This document shows, one piece after another, positions 49,759 through 60,213 of a DNA stretch of 64,000 bases. This DNA is from Zhihengliuella sp. (GTDB taxonomy: Bacteria; Actinomycetota; Actinomycetes; Actinomycetales; Micrococcaceae). The stretch spans positions 542,382 to 606,381 of the forward strand of contig NZ_JAPSJL010000001.1 of the NCBI RefSeq assembly GCF_031178195.1, read 5' to 3'. How positions within the stretch are numbered: position 1 is the first letter of the stretch; each line of letters opens with the position of its first letter. The notes beneath the pieces are model-generated. The model saw only the letters and a program-made list of their open reading frames with translations. It made no database searches and was not told where the DNA came from. The translations under genes were made by a program, and so were the position numbers.

Positions 49759-49771
49759 GGTGGTGGCCTCC

Positions 49772-50989
49772 CTAGTGCGCGACGGCGGCGGCGCCGTGCT
49801 CGTCGATGAGGTGCCCGGTCTCGAAACGGTCCAGGGCGAAGGGTTCGTTCAGCGGGTGCGCCGAGCCGGTCGCGATCGTGTGGGCGAACGAGTAGCCGGC
49901 GGCCGGGGTCCCCTTGAAGCCGCCGGTCCCCCAGCCGGCGTTGACGTAGAGCTCGTCGATCGGCGTCGTCGACACGATCGGCGAGGCGTCGAACGTGGTG
50001 TCCACGGTCCCGCCCCAGGACCGCAGCAGGTGGGCCCGGGCGAAGATCGGGAAGAGCTCGACGGCGGCGGCGAGCTGTTCCTCGATGACGTGGAACCCGC
50101 CGCGCTGCCCGTACCCGTTGTACGCGTCGACGCCGGCGCCCATGACGAGCTCGCCCTTGTGGGCCTGCGAGACGTAGACGTGCACGTGGTTGGACATGAC
50201 CACGGTGGGGTGCACCGGCTCGAAGAGCTCGGAGACCAGGGCCTGCAGCGGGTGGGACTGGATCGGCAGGCGGAACCCGGCCAGGTCCGCGAGGACCGAC
50301 GAGTTGCCGGCGGCGGCGAGGCCGACCTTGCCGGCATTGATGCGCCCGCGCGAGGTCTCGACGCCGACCACGCGGTTCCCGTCCTTGATGAAGCCGGTCA
50401 CCTCGCAGTTCTGGATGATGTCCACGCCCATCTCGTCGCACTTGCGGGCGAACGCCCAGGCGACGTGGTCGTGCTTGGCGATGCCGGCGCGCGGCTGGTA
50501 CGTGGCGCCCATGACCGGGTAGCGGATGTCGTCGCCGGTGTTGATGATCGGGCAGAGTTCCTTGACCTGCTCCGGGGTGATCCACTCGGCGTCGACGCCG
50601 TTGAGGACGTTGGCGTTGACACGCCGCTGGGACTCGCGCACGTCCTGGAGCGTGTGCGCCAGGTTCATGACGCCGCGCTGGGAGAACAGGAAGTCGTACT
50701 CGAGCTCCTCCGGCAGCTGCTCCCAGAGCTTCATCGAGTGCTCGTAGAGCGCCGCCGACTCGTCCCACAGGTAGTTGGAGCGGATGATCGTGGTGTTCCG
50801 GGCCATGTTGCCGCCGGCCAGCCAGCCGCGCTCGAGGATGGCGATGTTCGTCATCCCGTGGTTCTTGGCCAGGTAGTAGGCGGTCGCGAGGCCGTGGCCG
50901 CCGCCGCCGACGATCACGGCGTCGTAGCTGGGCTTCGGGTCCGGGTTCCGCCAGAGGAAATCCGGGTGCTCAGGCAGCATCTCGGCCAT
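49772..50989 (-). CDS. soxB: Sarcosine oxidase beta subunit
   Basis: FAD/FMN subunit of 405 residues that oxidises sarcosine. FAD-binding VGGGGHG is at 27-33 and His173 ([10 protein letters not shown]) is at the position that holds covalent FMN in the Corynebacterium enzyme. ATG at 50989 overlaps the glyA stop by one base (TGATG). Confidence 0.95.
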   Translation of the reverse strand: MAEMLPEHPDFLWRNPDPKPSYDAVIVGGGGHGLATAYYLAKNHGMTNIAILERGWLAGGNMARNTTIIRSNYLWDESAALYEHSMKLWEQLPEELEYDFLFSQRGVMNLAHTLQDVRESQRRVNANVLNGVDAEWITPEQVKELCPIINTGDDIRYPVMGATYQPRAGIAKHDHVAWAFARKCDEMGVDIIQNCEVTGFIKDGNRVVGVETSRGRINAGKVGLAAAGNSSVLADLAGFRLPIQSHPLQALVSELFEPVHPTVVMSNHVHVYVSQAHKGELVMGAGVDAYNGYGQRGGFHVIEEQLAAAVELFPIFARAHLLRSWGGTVDTTFDASPIVSTTPIDELYVNAGWGTGGFKGTPAAGYSFAHTIATGSAHPLNEPFALDRFETGHLIDEHGAAAVAH

Positions 50990-52326
50990 CAGAGGGCTCC
51001 CATCGGTGCGAGTTCGGGGTAGAGCGGGTAGGCGGCGGCGAGGGCGGCGGCCCGCTCGCGCAGGCGCGCGATCAGTGCGGGGTCCGCTCCGTCGTCGTGC
51101 GCCGCGGCGACCAGCGCCTCGGCGATGATGTCCGCGACCTCGGAGAAGTCCTCCTCCGTGAAGCCGCGCGTGGCCAGGGCCGAGGTGCCGATGCGGAGCC
51201 CGGAGGTCACCATCGGGGGACGCGGGTCGTTCGGCACGGCGTTGCGGTTGATCGTGATGTCGAGCTCGGCGAGCAGGTCCTCGCCCTGGCGGCCGTCGAG
51301 GCTGGACTGGCTCAGGTCCACCAGGACCAGGTGCACGTCGGTGCCGCCGGAGACCACGCGGATGCCGCGCGCGGCGACGTCGTCCTGGCCGAGCCGTGCG
51401 GCGAGGATCTGCGCGCCGGCGACGGTGCGCCGGGCCCGCTCGCGGAAGGCCTCGGTGCCGGCGATCTTGAACGCGACCGCCTTGCCGGCGATGACGTGCT
51501 CGAGAGGGCCGCCCTGCTGGCCCGGGAAGACGGCGGAGTTGAACTTCTTGGCCAGGTCCGCCTCGTTGGTGAGGATGACGCCGCCACGCGGTCCGGCGAG
51601 CGTCTTGTGCGTGGTGGAGGTGACCACGTGCGCGTGGGGCACCGGGGAGGGGTGCAGCCCGGCGGCGACCAGGCCGGCGAAGTGTGCCATGTCCACCATG
51701 AGGTAGGCGCCCACGGAGTCGGCGATCCGGCGGAACTCGGCGAAGTCCAGGTGCCGCGGGTAGGCGGACCAACCGGCGATGATCAGCCGCGGGCGGCTCT
51801 CCTGGGCGATGCGCTCGACCTCGGCGAGGTCGACCCGCTGCGTCTCGGGGTCCACGCCGTAGGCGGCCACGTTGTACAGCTTGCCGGAGAAGTTGATCCG
51901 CATGCCGTGGGTGAGGTGGCCGCCGTGGGCCAGGTCCAGGCCGAGGATCGTGTCGCCCGGCTCGAGGAGCGCGTGCATGACCGAGGCGTTCGCCTGGGCG
52001 CCGGAGTGGGGCTGCACGTTGGCGTACTCGGCGCCGAACAGCTCCTTGAGCCGGTCGATGGCCAGCTGCTCGATCACGTCGACGTGCTCGCAGCCCCCGT
52101 AGTAGCGGCGGCCGGGGTAGCCCTCGGCGTACTTGTTGGTCAGCACCGACCCCTGCGCCTGGAGCACGGCCGCCGCGGTGTAGTTCTCCGAGGCGATCAT
52201 CTCGAGGCCGTCGCGCTGCCGGCGCAGCTCGGCGTCGATCTGCTCGGCGACATCCGGGTCGAGCTCGGCCAGTGTGGCCGTCAGTTCGACCGGGACCCCG
52301 GTGGCCTGTTCCGTCGCCTGCGTCAT
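50989..52326 (-). CDS. glyA: Serine hydroxymethyltransferase
   Basis: PLP enzyme of 445 residues. The PLP lysine is K241 in [14 protein letters not shown] and [15 protein letters not shown] is conserved. In this operon it uses the glycine and 5,10-methylene-THF released from sarcosine to make serine. ATG at 52326 has AGGAGG. This is the first gene of the glyA-soxBDAG-sdaA-purU operon; a 16-bp palindrome lies 29 bases upstream. It is probably a pathway-dedicated copy, with a housekeeping glyA elsewhere. Confidence 0.95.
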   Translation of the reverse strand: MTQATEQATGVPVELTATLAELDPDVAEQIDAELRRQRDGLEMIASENYTAAAVLQAQGSVLTNKYAEGYPGRRYYGGCEHVDVIEQLAIDRLKELFGAEYANVQPHSGAQANASVMHALLEPGDTILGLDLAHGGHLTHGMRINFSGKLYNVAAYGVDPETQRVDLAEVERIAQESRPRLIIAGWSAYPRHLDFAEFRRIADSVGAYLMVDMAHFAGLVAAGLHPSPVPHAHVVTSTTHKTLAGPRGGVILTNEADLAKKFNSAVFPGQQGGPLEHVIAGKAVAFKIAGTEAFRERARRTVAGAQILAARLGQDDVAARGIRVVSGGTDVHLVLVDLSQSSLDGRQGEDLLAELDITINRNAVPNDPRPPMVTSGLRIGTSALATRGFTEEDFSEVADIIAEALVAAAHDDGADPALIARLRERAAALAAAYPLYPELAPMGAL

Positions 52327-52354
52327 GCGTCCTCCTGGTAGATCTGTCATCGCC

Positions 52355-52370
52355 AGCTGATATATCAGCT
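52355..52370. promoter_or_regulatory. Perfect palindrome between glyA and gntR (probable operator)
   Basis: AGCTGATATATCAGCT is a perfect 16-bp palindrome in the 149-base gap between divergent glyA and the GntR gene. Its TGATATATCA core has the look of GntR/FadR-type operators. Confidence 0.65.
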
Positions 52371-52475
52371 TGCAACAAATCGTATGGCTGGGGGAAGATC
52401 GATGTCAATGGTTCCGATGAACCCGATCTCACGATCGGGCCTCCGGCGCCATCCCGTCTCTCGAGAGGAAGCACC

Positions 52476-53135
52476 GTGAGCATCGCAGCCGGAGCTGTCA
52501 GCGAGCAGGAATCGATGTCCGAGCGCGCCTACAAGACGCTGCGCGATCGACTGATCCTCCTGGACATCGGCCCGGGCACGCCGATCAACGAGGGCCAGAT
52601 CGCCGCCGAGCTCGGTTTCGGCCGGACACCGGTGCGGGAGGCGCTGAAGCGCCTAGAGATGGACCACCTCGTCGTGTCCTATCCGCGCCGCGGCACCTTC
52701 GCGACGATCGTGGACATCAGCGACCTGGGGGCCATCTCCGAGATGCGGCGCCTGCTGGAGCCGCTCGCCGCCCAGAAGGCGGCCTCGAACCAGGACCCCG
52801 CGCTGCGACCGGAGTTCGAGCGCCTCGCCGCCGAGATCGCCGCGCTGACGGCCGACGACGGCCGGGACGCCCTCCTGGACTACGACCTCGCGGTCCACCG
52901 GCTCATCTACCGGGCCGCGGGGAACCACCACCTCGAGGAGACGCTGGTCCGGCTCGACAACCTCGCGACGCGCATCTGGTGCCTCGTGCTCGGCCGCGTG
53001 CCGCAGATCGGCGAGCACATCCACGAGCACGTCGGGCTGGTGGAGGCCATCATGGAGGGGCGTGCGGAGGAGGCGGCGACCCTCGCCGAGGAACACGTGC
53101 GCCACTTCGAGGCCACCATCCGCAACGCCTTCTGA
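52476..53135 (+). CDS. GntR family (FCD domain) transcriptional regulator
   Basis: A regulator of 219 residues: N-terminal winged helix ([17 protein letters not shown]) and a C-terminal FCD effector domain with the metal-binding Asp/His residues ([22 protein letters not shown]). GTG at 52476 has GAGAGGAA seven bases upstream. It is divergent from the glyA-sox operon and probably represses it until a substrate or product is bound. The effector is not known. Confidence 0.88.
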   Translation: MSIAAGAVSEQESMSERAYKTLRDRLILLDIGPGTPINEGQIAAELGFGRTPVREALKRLEMDHLVVSYPRRGTFATIVDISDLGAISEMRRLLEPLAAQKAASNQDPALRPEFERLAAEIAALTADDGRDALLDYDLAVHRLIYRAAGNHHLEETLVRLDNLATRIWCLVLGRVPQIGEHIHEHVGLVEAIMEGRAEEAATLAEEHVRHFEATIRNAF

Positions 53136-53168
53136 GCGGACCGGCCCCGGGCCGGCCCGAAACGCAGA

Positions 53169-53196
53169 GATGCCCCCGCCAATCGGCGGGGGCATC
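53169..53196 (+). terminator. Terminator after gntR
   Basis: A perfect 12-bp stem (GATGCCCCCGCC with GGCGGGGGCATC) and AATC loop, 33 bases past the stop. Confidence 0.75.
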
Positions 53197-53231
53197 GTCC
53201 GTTGAAGCGCCGGGCGGACCCGGCACGGTGT

Positions 53232-53411
53232 CTAGCGCAGGAACTCCTGGCCCTTGTCGACGGCGCCGTCGACGGTCTCCCGGTGCTCGCCCAGCTTGTC
53301 GCCGTGCTGCTCCTGGAGGTTGTCCACGTGCTCGTTGACCTGATCGCCGTGCTGGTCCTTCAGCTCGTTGAACTTGTCGCCCAGTCCGCCCAGGTTGTCT
53401 CCGAGACCCAT
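53232..53411 (-). CDS. Small hydrophilic repeat protein
   Basis: A protein of 59 residues, charged and without membrane segments. Its middle is a 15-residue repeat: DQHGDQVNEHVDNLQ and EQHGDKLGEHRETVD share Q-H-G-D-x3-E-H. This fits an amphipathic helix like LEA or stress-type proteins, or the MT0933/Rv0909 group of putative antitoxins; no toxin gene is next to it. ATG at 53411 has GAGGTGGTCAGG-like upstream sequence. Confidence 0.6.
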   Translation of the reverse strand: MGLGDNLGGLGDKFNELKDQHGDQVNEHVDNLQEQHGDKLGEHRETVDGAVDKGQEFLR

Positions 53412-53572
53412 CCTGACCACCTCTTCCTCTTTCGACGTCTGCGAGCCGGCTGCTGCCGACCGCCTGCGGCAACCGTAGGCAGGTCGGGACGGCCGCGTCC
53501 ACAGCGTTTGGCCAAACTTTGAGAACTTCCCGGCGGACTCCCAGCCTCGCGTCCGAGCCGCGAAGCCGCTAC

Positions 53573-54133
53573 TCAGGGGTGGGTCAAGGGGTGCTCGACG
53601 GCGGACGGCACGGTGTCGTTCCGGTCGAACTCGAGGATCATGCGCGTGTTGCCGAGGGTGTTCTGCTTGACCCGCGCCAGGTCCAGGAACTCGGCGACGC
53701 CGTCGTCCGTGGACCGCAGGAGCTCCGAGTACACCTCGGGATCGACGGCGGTCTGGTCGGCCATGACCTCGAACCCGCCCCGGCGGAAGAACTCCACCTC
53801 GAAGGTCAGGCAGAAGACCCGACGGACGCCGAGGTCCCGAGCCCGCTCCAGCAGCCGCTCCAGCAGCGCCTTCCCGACCCCGTGGCCGCGCCACTGCGCA
53901 CTGGTGGCGAGGGTGCGGACCTCCGCGATGTCCTCCCACATCACGTGGACGGCGCCGCAGCCGATGACGTTGCCGTCCGCATCCTCGGCGACCGTGAACT
54001 CCTGCAGCGACTCGAAGTAGGCGACCGCCTCCTTCTCGAGCAGGATCCGCTCCTCCGCCAAAGGCCGGACGAGCCTCCGGATCTCGGCGACATCGCTGGT
54101 GCGCGCGGGGCGGAGGCGGAACGAATCACTCAT
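53573..54133 (-). CDS. GNAT family amino-acid N-acetyltransferase (ArgA-like)
   Basis: A protein of 186 residues. The acetyl-CoA site is in WRGHGVGKALLERLLERA, and VFCLTFEVEFFRRGGF is the hallmark of the short N-acetylglutamate synthases of actinobacteria (like Rv2747). It would make N-acetylglutamate from glutamate for arginine synthesis. TAGGAT and six bases precede the ATG: leaderless. It is not near other arg genes. Confidence 0.85.
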   Translation of the reverse strand: MSDSFRLRPARTSDVAEIRRLVRPLAEERILLEKEAVAYFESLQEFTVAEDADGNVIGCGAVHVMWEDIAEVRTLATSAQWRGHGVGKALLERLLERARDLGVRRVFCLTFEVEFFRRGGFEVMADQTAVDPEVYSELLRSTDDGVAEFLDLARVKQNTLGNTRMILEFDRNDTVPSAVEHPLTHP

Positions 54134-54145
54134 GGCACCATCCTA
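54131..54145 (-). promoter_or_regulatory. -10 element and leaderless start of the ArgA-like gene
   Basis: TAGGAT (54145-54140 on the minus strand), six bases, then ATG at 54133. No ribosome site. Confidence 0.5.
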
Positions 54146-54213
54146 GGTTCGCTCCCGGCCGTCCCCGCCACGCCGACGGACGCATGACGCACGCCGGCGG
54201 CAGGAACGACGGC

Positions 54214-54251
54214 GGACGCCCCGCCGCGCTGTGAAGCGCGACGGGGCGTCC
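54214..54251 (-). terminator. Terminator after clpC
   Basis: A 10+6-bp stem with one mismatch (54214-54230 with 54235-54251) and GTGA loop, just after the clpC stop. Confidence 0.65.
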
Positions 54252-54269
54252 GTCTCGGAACTGGCCCGG

Positions 54270-56810
<2,541 letters not shown>

Positions 56811-56830
56811 AGCGGCACACTCCTAGCTGA

Positions 56831-56856
56831 TGCGTAGCGTCCTTCGATGCTACGCA
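56831..56856. promoter_or_regulatory. Inverted repeat upstream of clpC
   Basis: TGCGTAGC (56831-56838), ten bases, GCTACGCA (56849-56856), 21 bases before the clpC ATG. It could be a regulator site or a hairpin in the leader. Confidence 0.45.
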
Positions 56857-56899
56857 CTGACGTACGCCCTGTGGGCGGTGTTCGCCCAAGGGATAACAC

Positions 56900-56948
56900 G
56901 CACAGGGCGACGCCCGCACCGGGGGTTGGTGCGGGCGTCGCCCTGTGC
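56900..56948 (-). terminator. Terminator after lsr2
   Basis: A 21-bp perfect stem (56900-56920 with 56928-56948) and a seven-base loop, about 70 bases past the lsr2 stop. Confidence 0.8.
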
Positions 56949-57016
56949 AGTCGGGGACACGGCTCTGGCCGCATCCCGGGGGTCGGACCGGTGTCCTGCT
57001 GCTGCCCCCGCGAGTC

Positions 57017-57352
57017 CTACTGAGCGGCGCGGTAGGCCTCGACCACGCTGGCCTGGATGCGGCCGCGGGCGCTGACTTCGTACCCGTTGCGCTTGGCCCA
57101 CTCGCGGATCGCGGCGGTCTCGCCCTTGGAGCCGCCGGAGCGGGAGGAGGAGGAGCCGGTGTTGCGGCCGCGGCCGCCCGTCACGCGGGTGCCGGCCTCG
57201 ACATAGCGCTTCAGCGACTCGCGCAGTTCATTCGCATTCGACTCGCTGAGGTCGATTTCGTACTGAACTCCGTCCAGTGCGAATTTCACGGATTCGTCGG
57301 CCTTGGAACCGTCGAGATCGTCAATGAGAGTAACTTCTACTTTGCGTGCCAT
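57017..57352 (-). CDS. lsr2: Nucleoid-associated protein Lsr2
   Basis: A histone-like protein of 111 residues that bridges AT-rich DNA. The N-terminal dimer domain (1-55) opens MARKVEVTLIDDLDG; a Ser/Gly linker joins it to the DNA-binding domain with R-G-R at 97-99 (ARGRIQ), which enters the minor groove. ATG at 57352 is chosen over upstream ATGs because family members begin MARK and AGGA precedes it. Confidence 0.95.
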   Translation of the reverse strand: MARKVEVTLIDDLDGSKADESVKFALDGVQYEIDLSESNANELRESLKRYVEAGTRVTGGRGRNTGSSSSRSGGSKGETAAIREWAKRNGYEVSARGRIQASVVEAYRAAQ

Positions 57353-57439
57353 GGACATCATCCTAATCACATCGACGGCAATGACGCCACGCGCGAAGCT
57401 GGGAAATCGCTCAAGACGCCCTCAAGCATTCGGGAAGGG

Positions 57440-57622
57440 CTACTTTTCGCCGTCCGCCCGAGCCCCTTTCGAAACATTCGTTCCGGGAATGCCGTCGACC
57501 CGGCGCTCGGCTTCCGATTCGGCCAGCCGCTCATTCCGGTCCACCCGGAACAGCGCCCGAATCACAAACCAGAAGATGAGGGCGACGACAATGGTAGGCA
57601 GCAATACCTGCACATATTCCAT
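57440..57622 (-). CDS. Small single-pass membrane protein
   Basis: A protein of 60 residues with one membrane segment (about 5-24, VQVLLPTIVVALIFWFVIRALF) and a charged cytoplasmic tail. It begins two bases after the lysS stop, so it is probably translated with it. Unknown function. Confidence 0.65.
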   Translation of the reverse strand: MEYVQVLLPTIVVALIFWFVIRALFRVDRNERLAESEAERRVDGIPGTNVSKGARADGEK

Positions 57623-57624
57623 GG

Positions 57625-59148
57625 TTATGCCTCCGGCTTGAGTAATGGGAAGAGGATGGTCTCCCGGATCCCGGCGTCGGTGAAGAGCATGACCAGCCGA
57701 TCGACCCCCAGGCCGATTCCGCCCATCGGCGGCGCGCCGTACTCCAGGGCGCGCAGGAAGTCCTCGTCCAGCTGCATGGCCTCGTCGTCGCCGCCGGCTG
57801 CGAGTCGGGACTGCTCCACGAGGCGCTCCCGCTGGATGACCGGATCGATCAGCTCGGAGAACGCCGTGCCCCGCTCCATCCCGCCGATGATGAGGTCCCA
57901 GGCCTCGATGACGCCGGGCTTGCTGCGGTGCGGGCGGGCCAGCGGCTGCGCCGCGGGCGGGTAGTCGTAGACGAAAGTCGGGTCGATCAGCGTCGGCTCG
58001 ACGATTTCACCGAAGAGTTCGATCACGAGTTTCTGGGCGTCCCACTTCGGGTCGATCTTCACTTCGTGGCGCTCGGCGATCTCACGCAGAATCCCGGCCT
58101 CGGTGTCCGGCGTGATCTCCATGCCCACGGCCTCGGACAATCCGGGATAGACGCTGATCCACTTCCATTCGCCGTCGAGATTTATTACACCCTTGGATGT
58201 CTCAATAGTCCGTCCGGCCCCCACGGCGTCGGCGGCATTGAGGATGATCTCCTGCATCCGCTCGGCCATCACGAACTGATCGGCGTACGCCTCGTAGGAT
58301 TCGAGCGTCGTGAACTCGGGCGAATGCGTCGAGTCCACGCCCTCGTTGCGGAAAATCCGCCCCAGCTCGAACACCCGGGGAATTCCGCCCACGACGGTGC
58401 GCTTCAGGTACAGCTCGGTGGCAATTCGGAGCGTCATATCCTGGTCGAAGGCGTTCAAATGGGTCTGGAACGGCCGGGCCGCGGCACCGCCGTGCACGAG
58501 CTGCAGCATCGGCGTCTCGACCTCGACGTACCCGTGGCCGTACAGCGTGTCGCGGATGGAGCGGACGATCGCGTCGCGCTTGTAGATCATCTGGCGCGCC
58601 TCGTCGCGGACCATCAGGTCCGCGTAGCGCTGCCGCACGCGCGTCTCGTCGTTCAGATCGGCGTGCAGCACCGGCATGGGGCGGATCGCCTTGGAGGCCA
58701 TCGCCCAGTCCGTGACCATGACGGAGAGCTCGCCGCGCCGCGAGGAGACCACCCGTCCGGTGACCGACACATGGTCGCCGAGGTCGGTGAGGCGCTTCCA
58801 GTCGGCGAGCGACTCCTCCCCCACGTTCGCGAGCGAGAGCATGGCCTGGAGCCGGACGGCCTCGCCCTGCGGACCCGACTCCTGCAGGGTCGCGAAGCAG
58901 AGCTTGCCGGTGTTCCGGGCGAAGACCAGCCGGCCGACGACGCTGACGACGTCGTCCGTCTCCTCGCCGGCCTCCAGGTGGGTGTACGCCTCGCGGACCT
59001 GACGCAGGGTGTGCGTGGTCTCCAGCTCGACGGGGTACGGCTCGCGACCGCTGGCCAGCAGTTCCGCGCGCTTGTCCAGGCGCACCTGACGGAGGTCGTG
59101 GTGGTCGGTGGCGGCGTTCTGGGCAGGGGAGGAGTTATCTACAGTCAC
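57625..59148 (-). CDS. lysS: Lysyl-tRNA synthetase, class II
   Basis: Charges tRNA(Lys); 507 residues. An OB-fold anticodon domain (about 55-165) is followed by the class II core with motif 2 FELGRIFRNEG and motif 3 GGIGLGVDRLVMLF. GTG at 59148 gives the normal length; a much longer in-frame ORF upstream would cross the divergent alpha/beta hydrolase gene. TAGAAT lies eight bases before the GTG, so the message is almost leaderless. Confidence 0.96.
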   Translation of the reverse strand: MTVDNSSPAQNAATDHHDLRQVRLDKRAELLASGREPYPVELETTHTLRQVREAYTHLEAGEETDDVVSVVGRLVFARNTGKLCFATLQESGPQGEAVRLQAMLSLANVGEESLADWKRLTDLGDHVSVTGRVVSSRRGELSVMVTDWAMASKAIRPMPVLHADLNDETRVRQRYADLMVRDEARQMIYKRDAIVRSIRDTLYGHGYVEVETPMLQLVHGGAAARPFQTHLNAFDQDMTLRIATELYLKRTVVGGIPRVFELGRIFRNEGVDSTHSPEFTTLESYEAYADQFVMAERMQEIILNAADAVGAGRTIETSKGVINLDGEWKWISVYPGLSEAVGMEITPDTEAGILREIAERHEVKIDPKWDAQKLVIELFGEIVEPTLIDPTFVYDYPPAAQPLARPHRSKPGVIEAWDLIIGGMERGTAFSELIDPVIQRERLVEQSRLAAGGDDEAMQLDEDFLRALEYGAPPMGGIGLGVDRLVMLFTDAGIRETILFPLLKPEA

Positions 59149-59156
59149 GCTGCACC

Positions 59157-59162
59157 ATTCTA
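59157..59162 (-). promoter_or_regulatory. -10 element of lysS
   Basis: TAGAAT on the minus strand, close to the -10 consensus, eight bases before the GTG start. No ribosome site is visible. Confidence 0.45.
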
Positions 59163-59211
59163 CCGGCCGCAGCTCGCCGTTCCGGGGCCGGAGCGCGCAG
59201 TGGCTGACCGG

Positions 59212-59227
59212 TAGGATACCGGGGACA
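59212..59227 (+). promoter_or_regulatory. -10 element of the alpha/beta hydrolase gene
   Basis: TAGGAT at 59212-59217, nine bases before the ATG at 59227, would leave a leader of about three bases. Confidence 0.45.
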
Positions 59228-60159
59228 TGGTCATCGCCCGCGCCCCCAGTCAGGAACGTCGAACCCGCGGTCGCCGGGGTCACGACCGCACAGTGGCCAC
59301 CCTCGACGGCGGCCGCCTCGGCGTGACCTCCTACGGCGACCTCGACGCGCCGGGTGAACGGCGCGTCCTCGTGGTCGGCGGCGCGTTCATCACCGCGCTG
59401 ATCTACCGCCCCTTCGCGCTCCGCCTGAGCCAGGCACTCGGCGCCGGCTGGGCCGTGGACGTGTTCGACCGGCGCGGCCGCGGCAAATCGTCCGAACAGC
59501 CGCCGAACTACGCCATGGCCACCGAGATCGCGGACGTCGCCGCGGTCCTGCGGGAGACCGGTGCGCGCAATCTCTTCGGCCACTCCCTCGGGGGCGCGGT
59601 GGTCCTCAACGCGGTCCAGGCCTTCCAGGGGCTCGACGGCGACGGCACGAGCGTCGACCCGGACCTCGTCCCGGACCGGCTGGCGGTGTACGACCCCGCG
59701 ATCAACATCGAGGGGAGCCTGAACGCCTCCTGGATGCGGGAGTGCGTGCGGCAGATCGAGGCCGGCCATCCGGGGCGCGCACTGGCAGTTATGCACCGCG
59801 GGCAGCAGCGGACCGCCACCCTCTCCCGGGTCCCCGCCCCGCTGCTGGCGGGCCTGCTCGCCGCGGCGACGCGCACGCCGTTCGGGCGCGCGGCCCGGAA
59901 GCTCGTCACCTCGGGCACCGGCGAACTGCTGGCCGCCCTGGAGGAGGTCGAGTCGGTCGAGGATTTCGCGGGCCTGCCGACGAACACGCGCTTCATGGCG
60001 GGTGCCCGCAGCGCCAGCTACTTCCAGGAGACGGCCCGGCAGCTGCACGCCGCCGTGCGCGGCTCCACGTACACGGAGTCGCCGGACGGCCTCCATGGCT
60101 CCGTCCCGGCGGCGGTCACCGAGCTCGTCGACGACATCGCGGCGTACTTCCGCGACTGA
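59227..60159 (+). CDS. Alpha/beta hydrolase
   Basis: A protein of 310 residues with the nucleophile elbow GHSLGG (Ser nucleophile), an acid in a YDPAINIEG stretch and a C-terminal His in PDGLHGSVP. No signal peptide. Substrate cannot be told. It is divergent from lysS and converges on the peptidase gene. Confidence 0.85.
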   Translation: MVIARAPSQERRTRGRRGHDRTVATLDGGRLGVTSYGDLDAPGERRVLVVGGAFITALIYRPFALRLSQALGAGWAVDVFDRRGRGKSSEQPPNYAMATEIADVAAVLRETGARNLFGHSLGGAVVLNAVQAFQGLDGDGTSVDPDLVPDRLAVYDPAINIEGSLNASWMRECVRQIEAGHPGRALAVMHRGQQRTATLSRVPAPLLAGLLAAATRTPFGRAARKLVTSGTGELLAALEEVESVEDFAGLPTNTRFMAGARSASYFQETARQLHAAVRGSTYTESPDGLHGSVPAAVTELVDDIAAYFRD

Positions 60160-60213
60160 CCGGAAGGGCGGCGCACCGCCGAGTGTGGCAGGCGCCGTCG
60201 TACCCTCCGCGGC

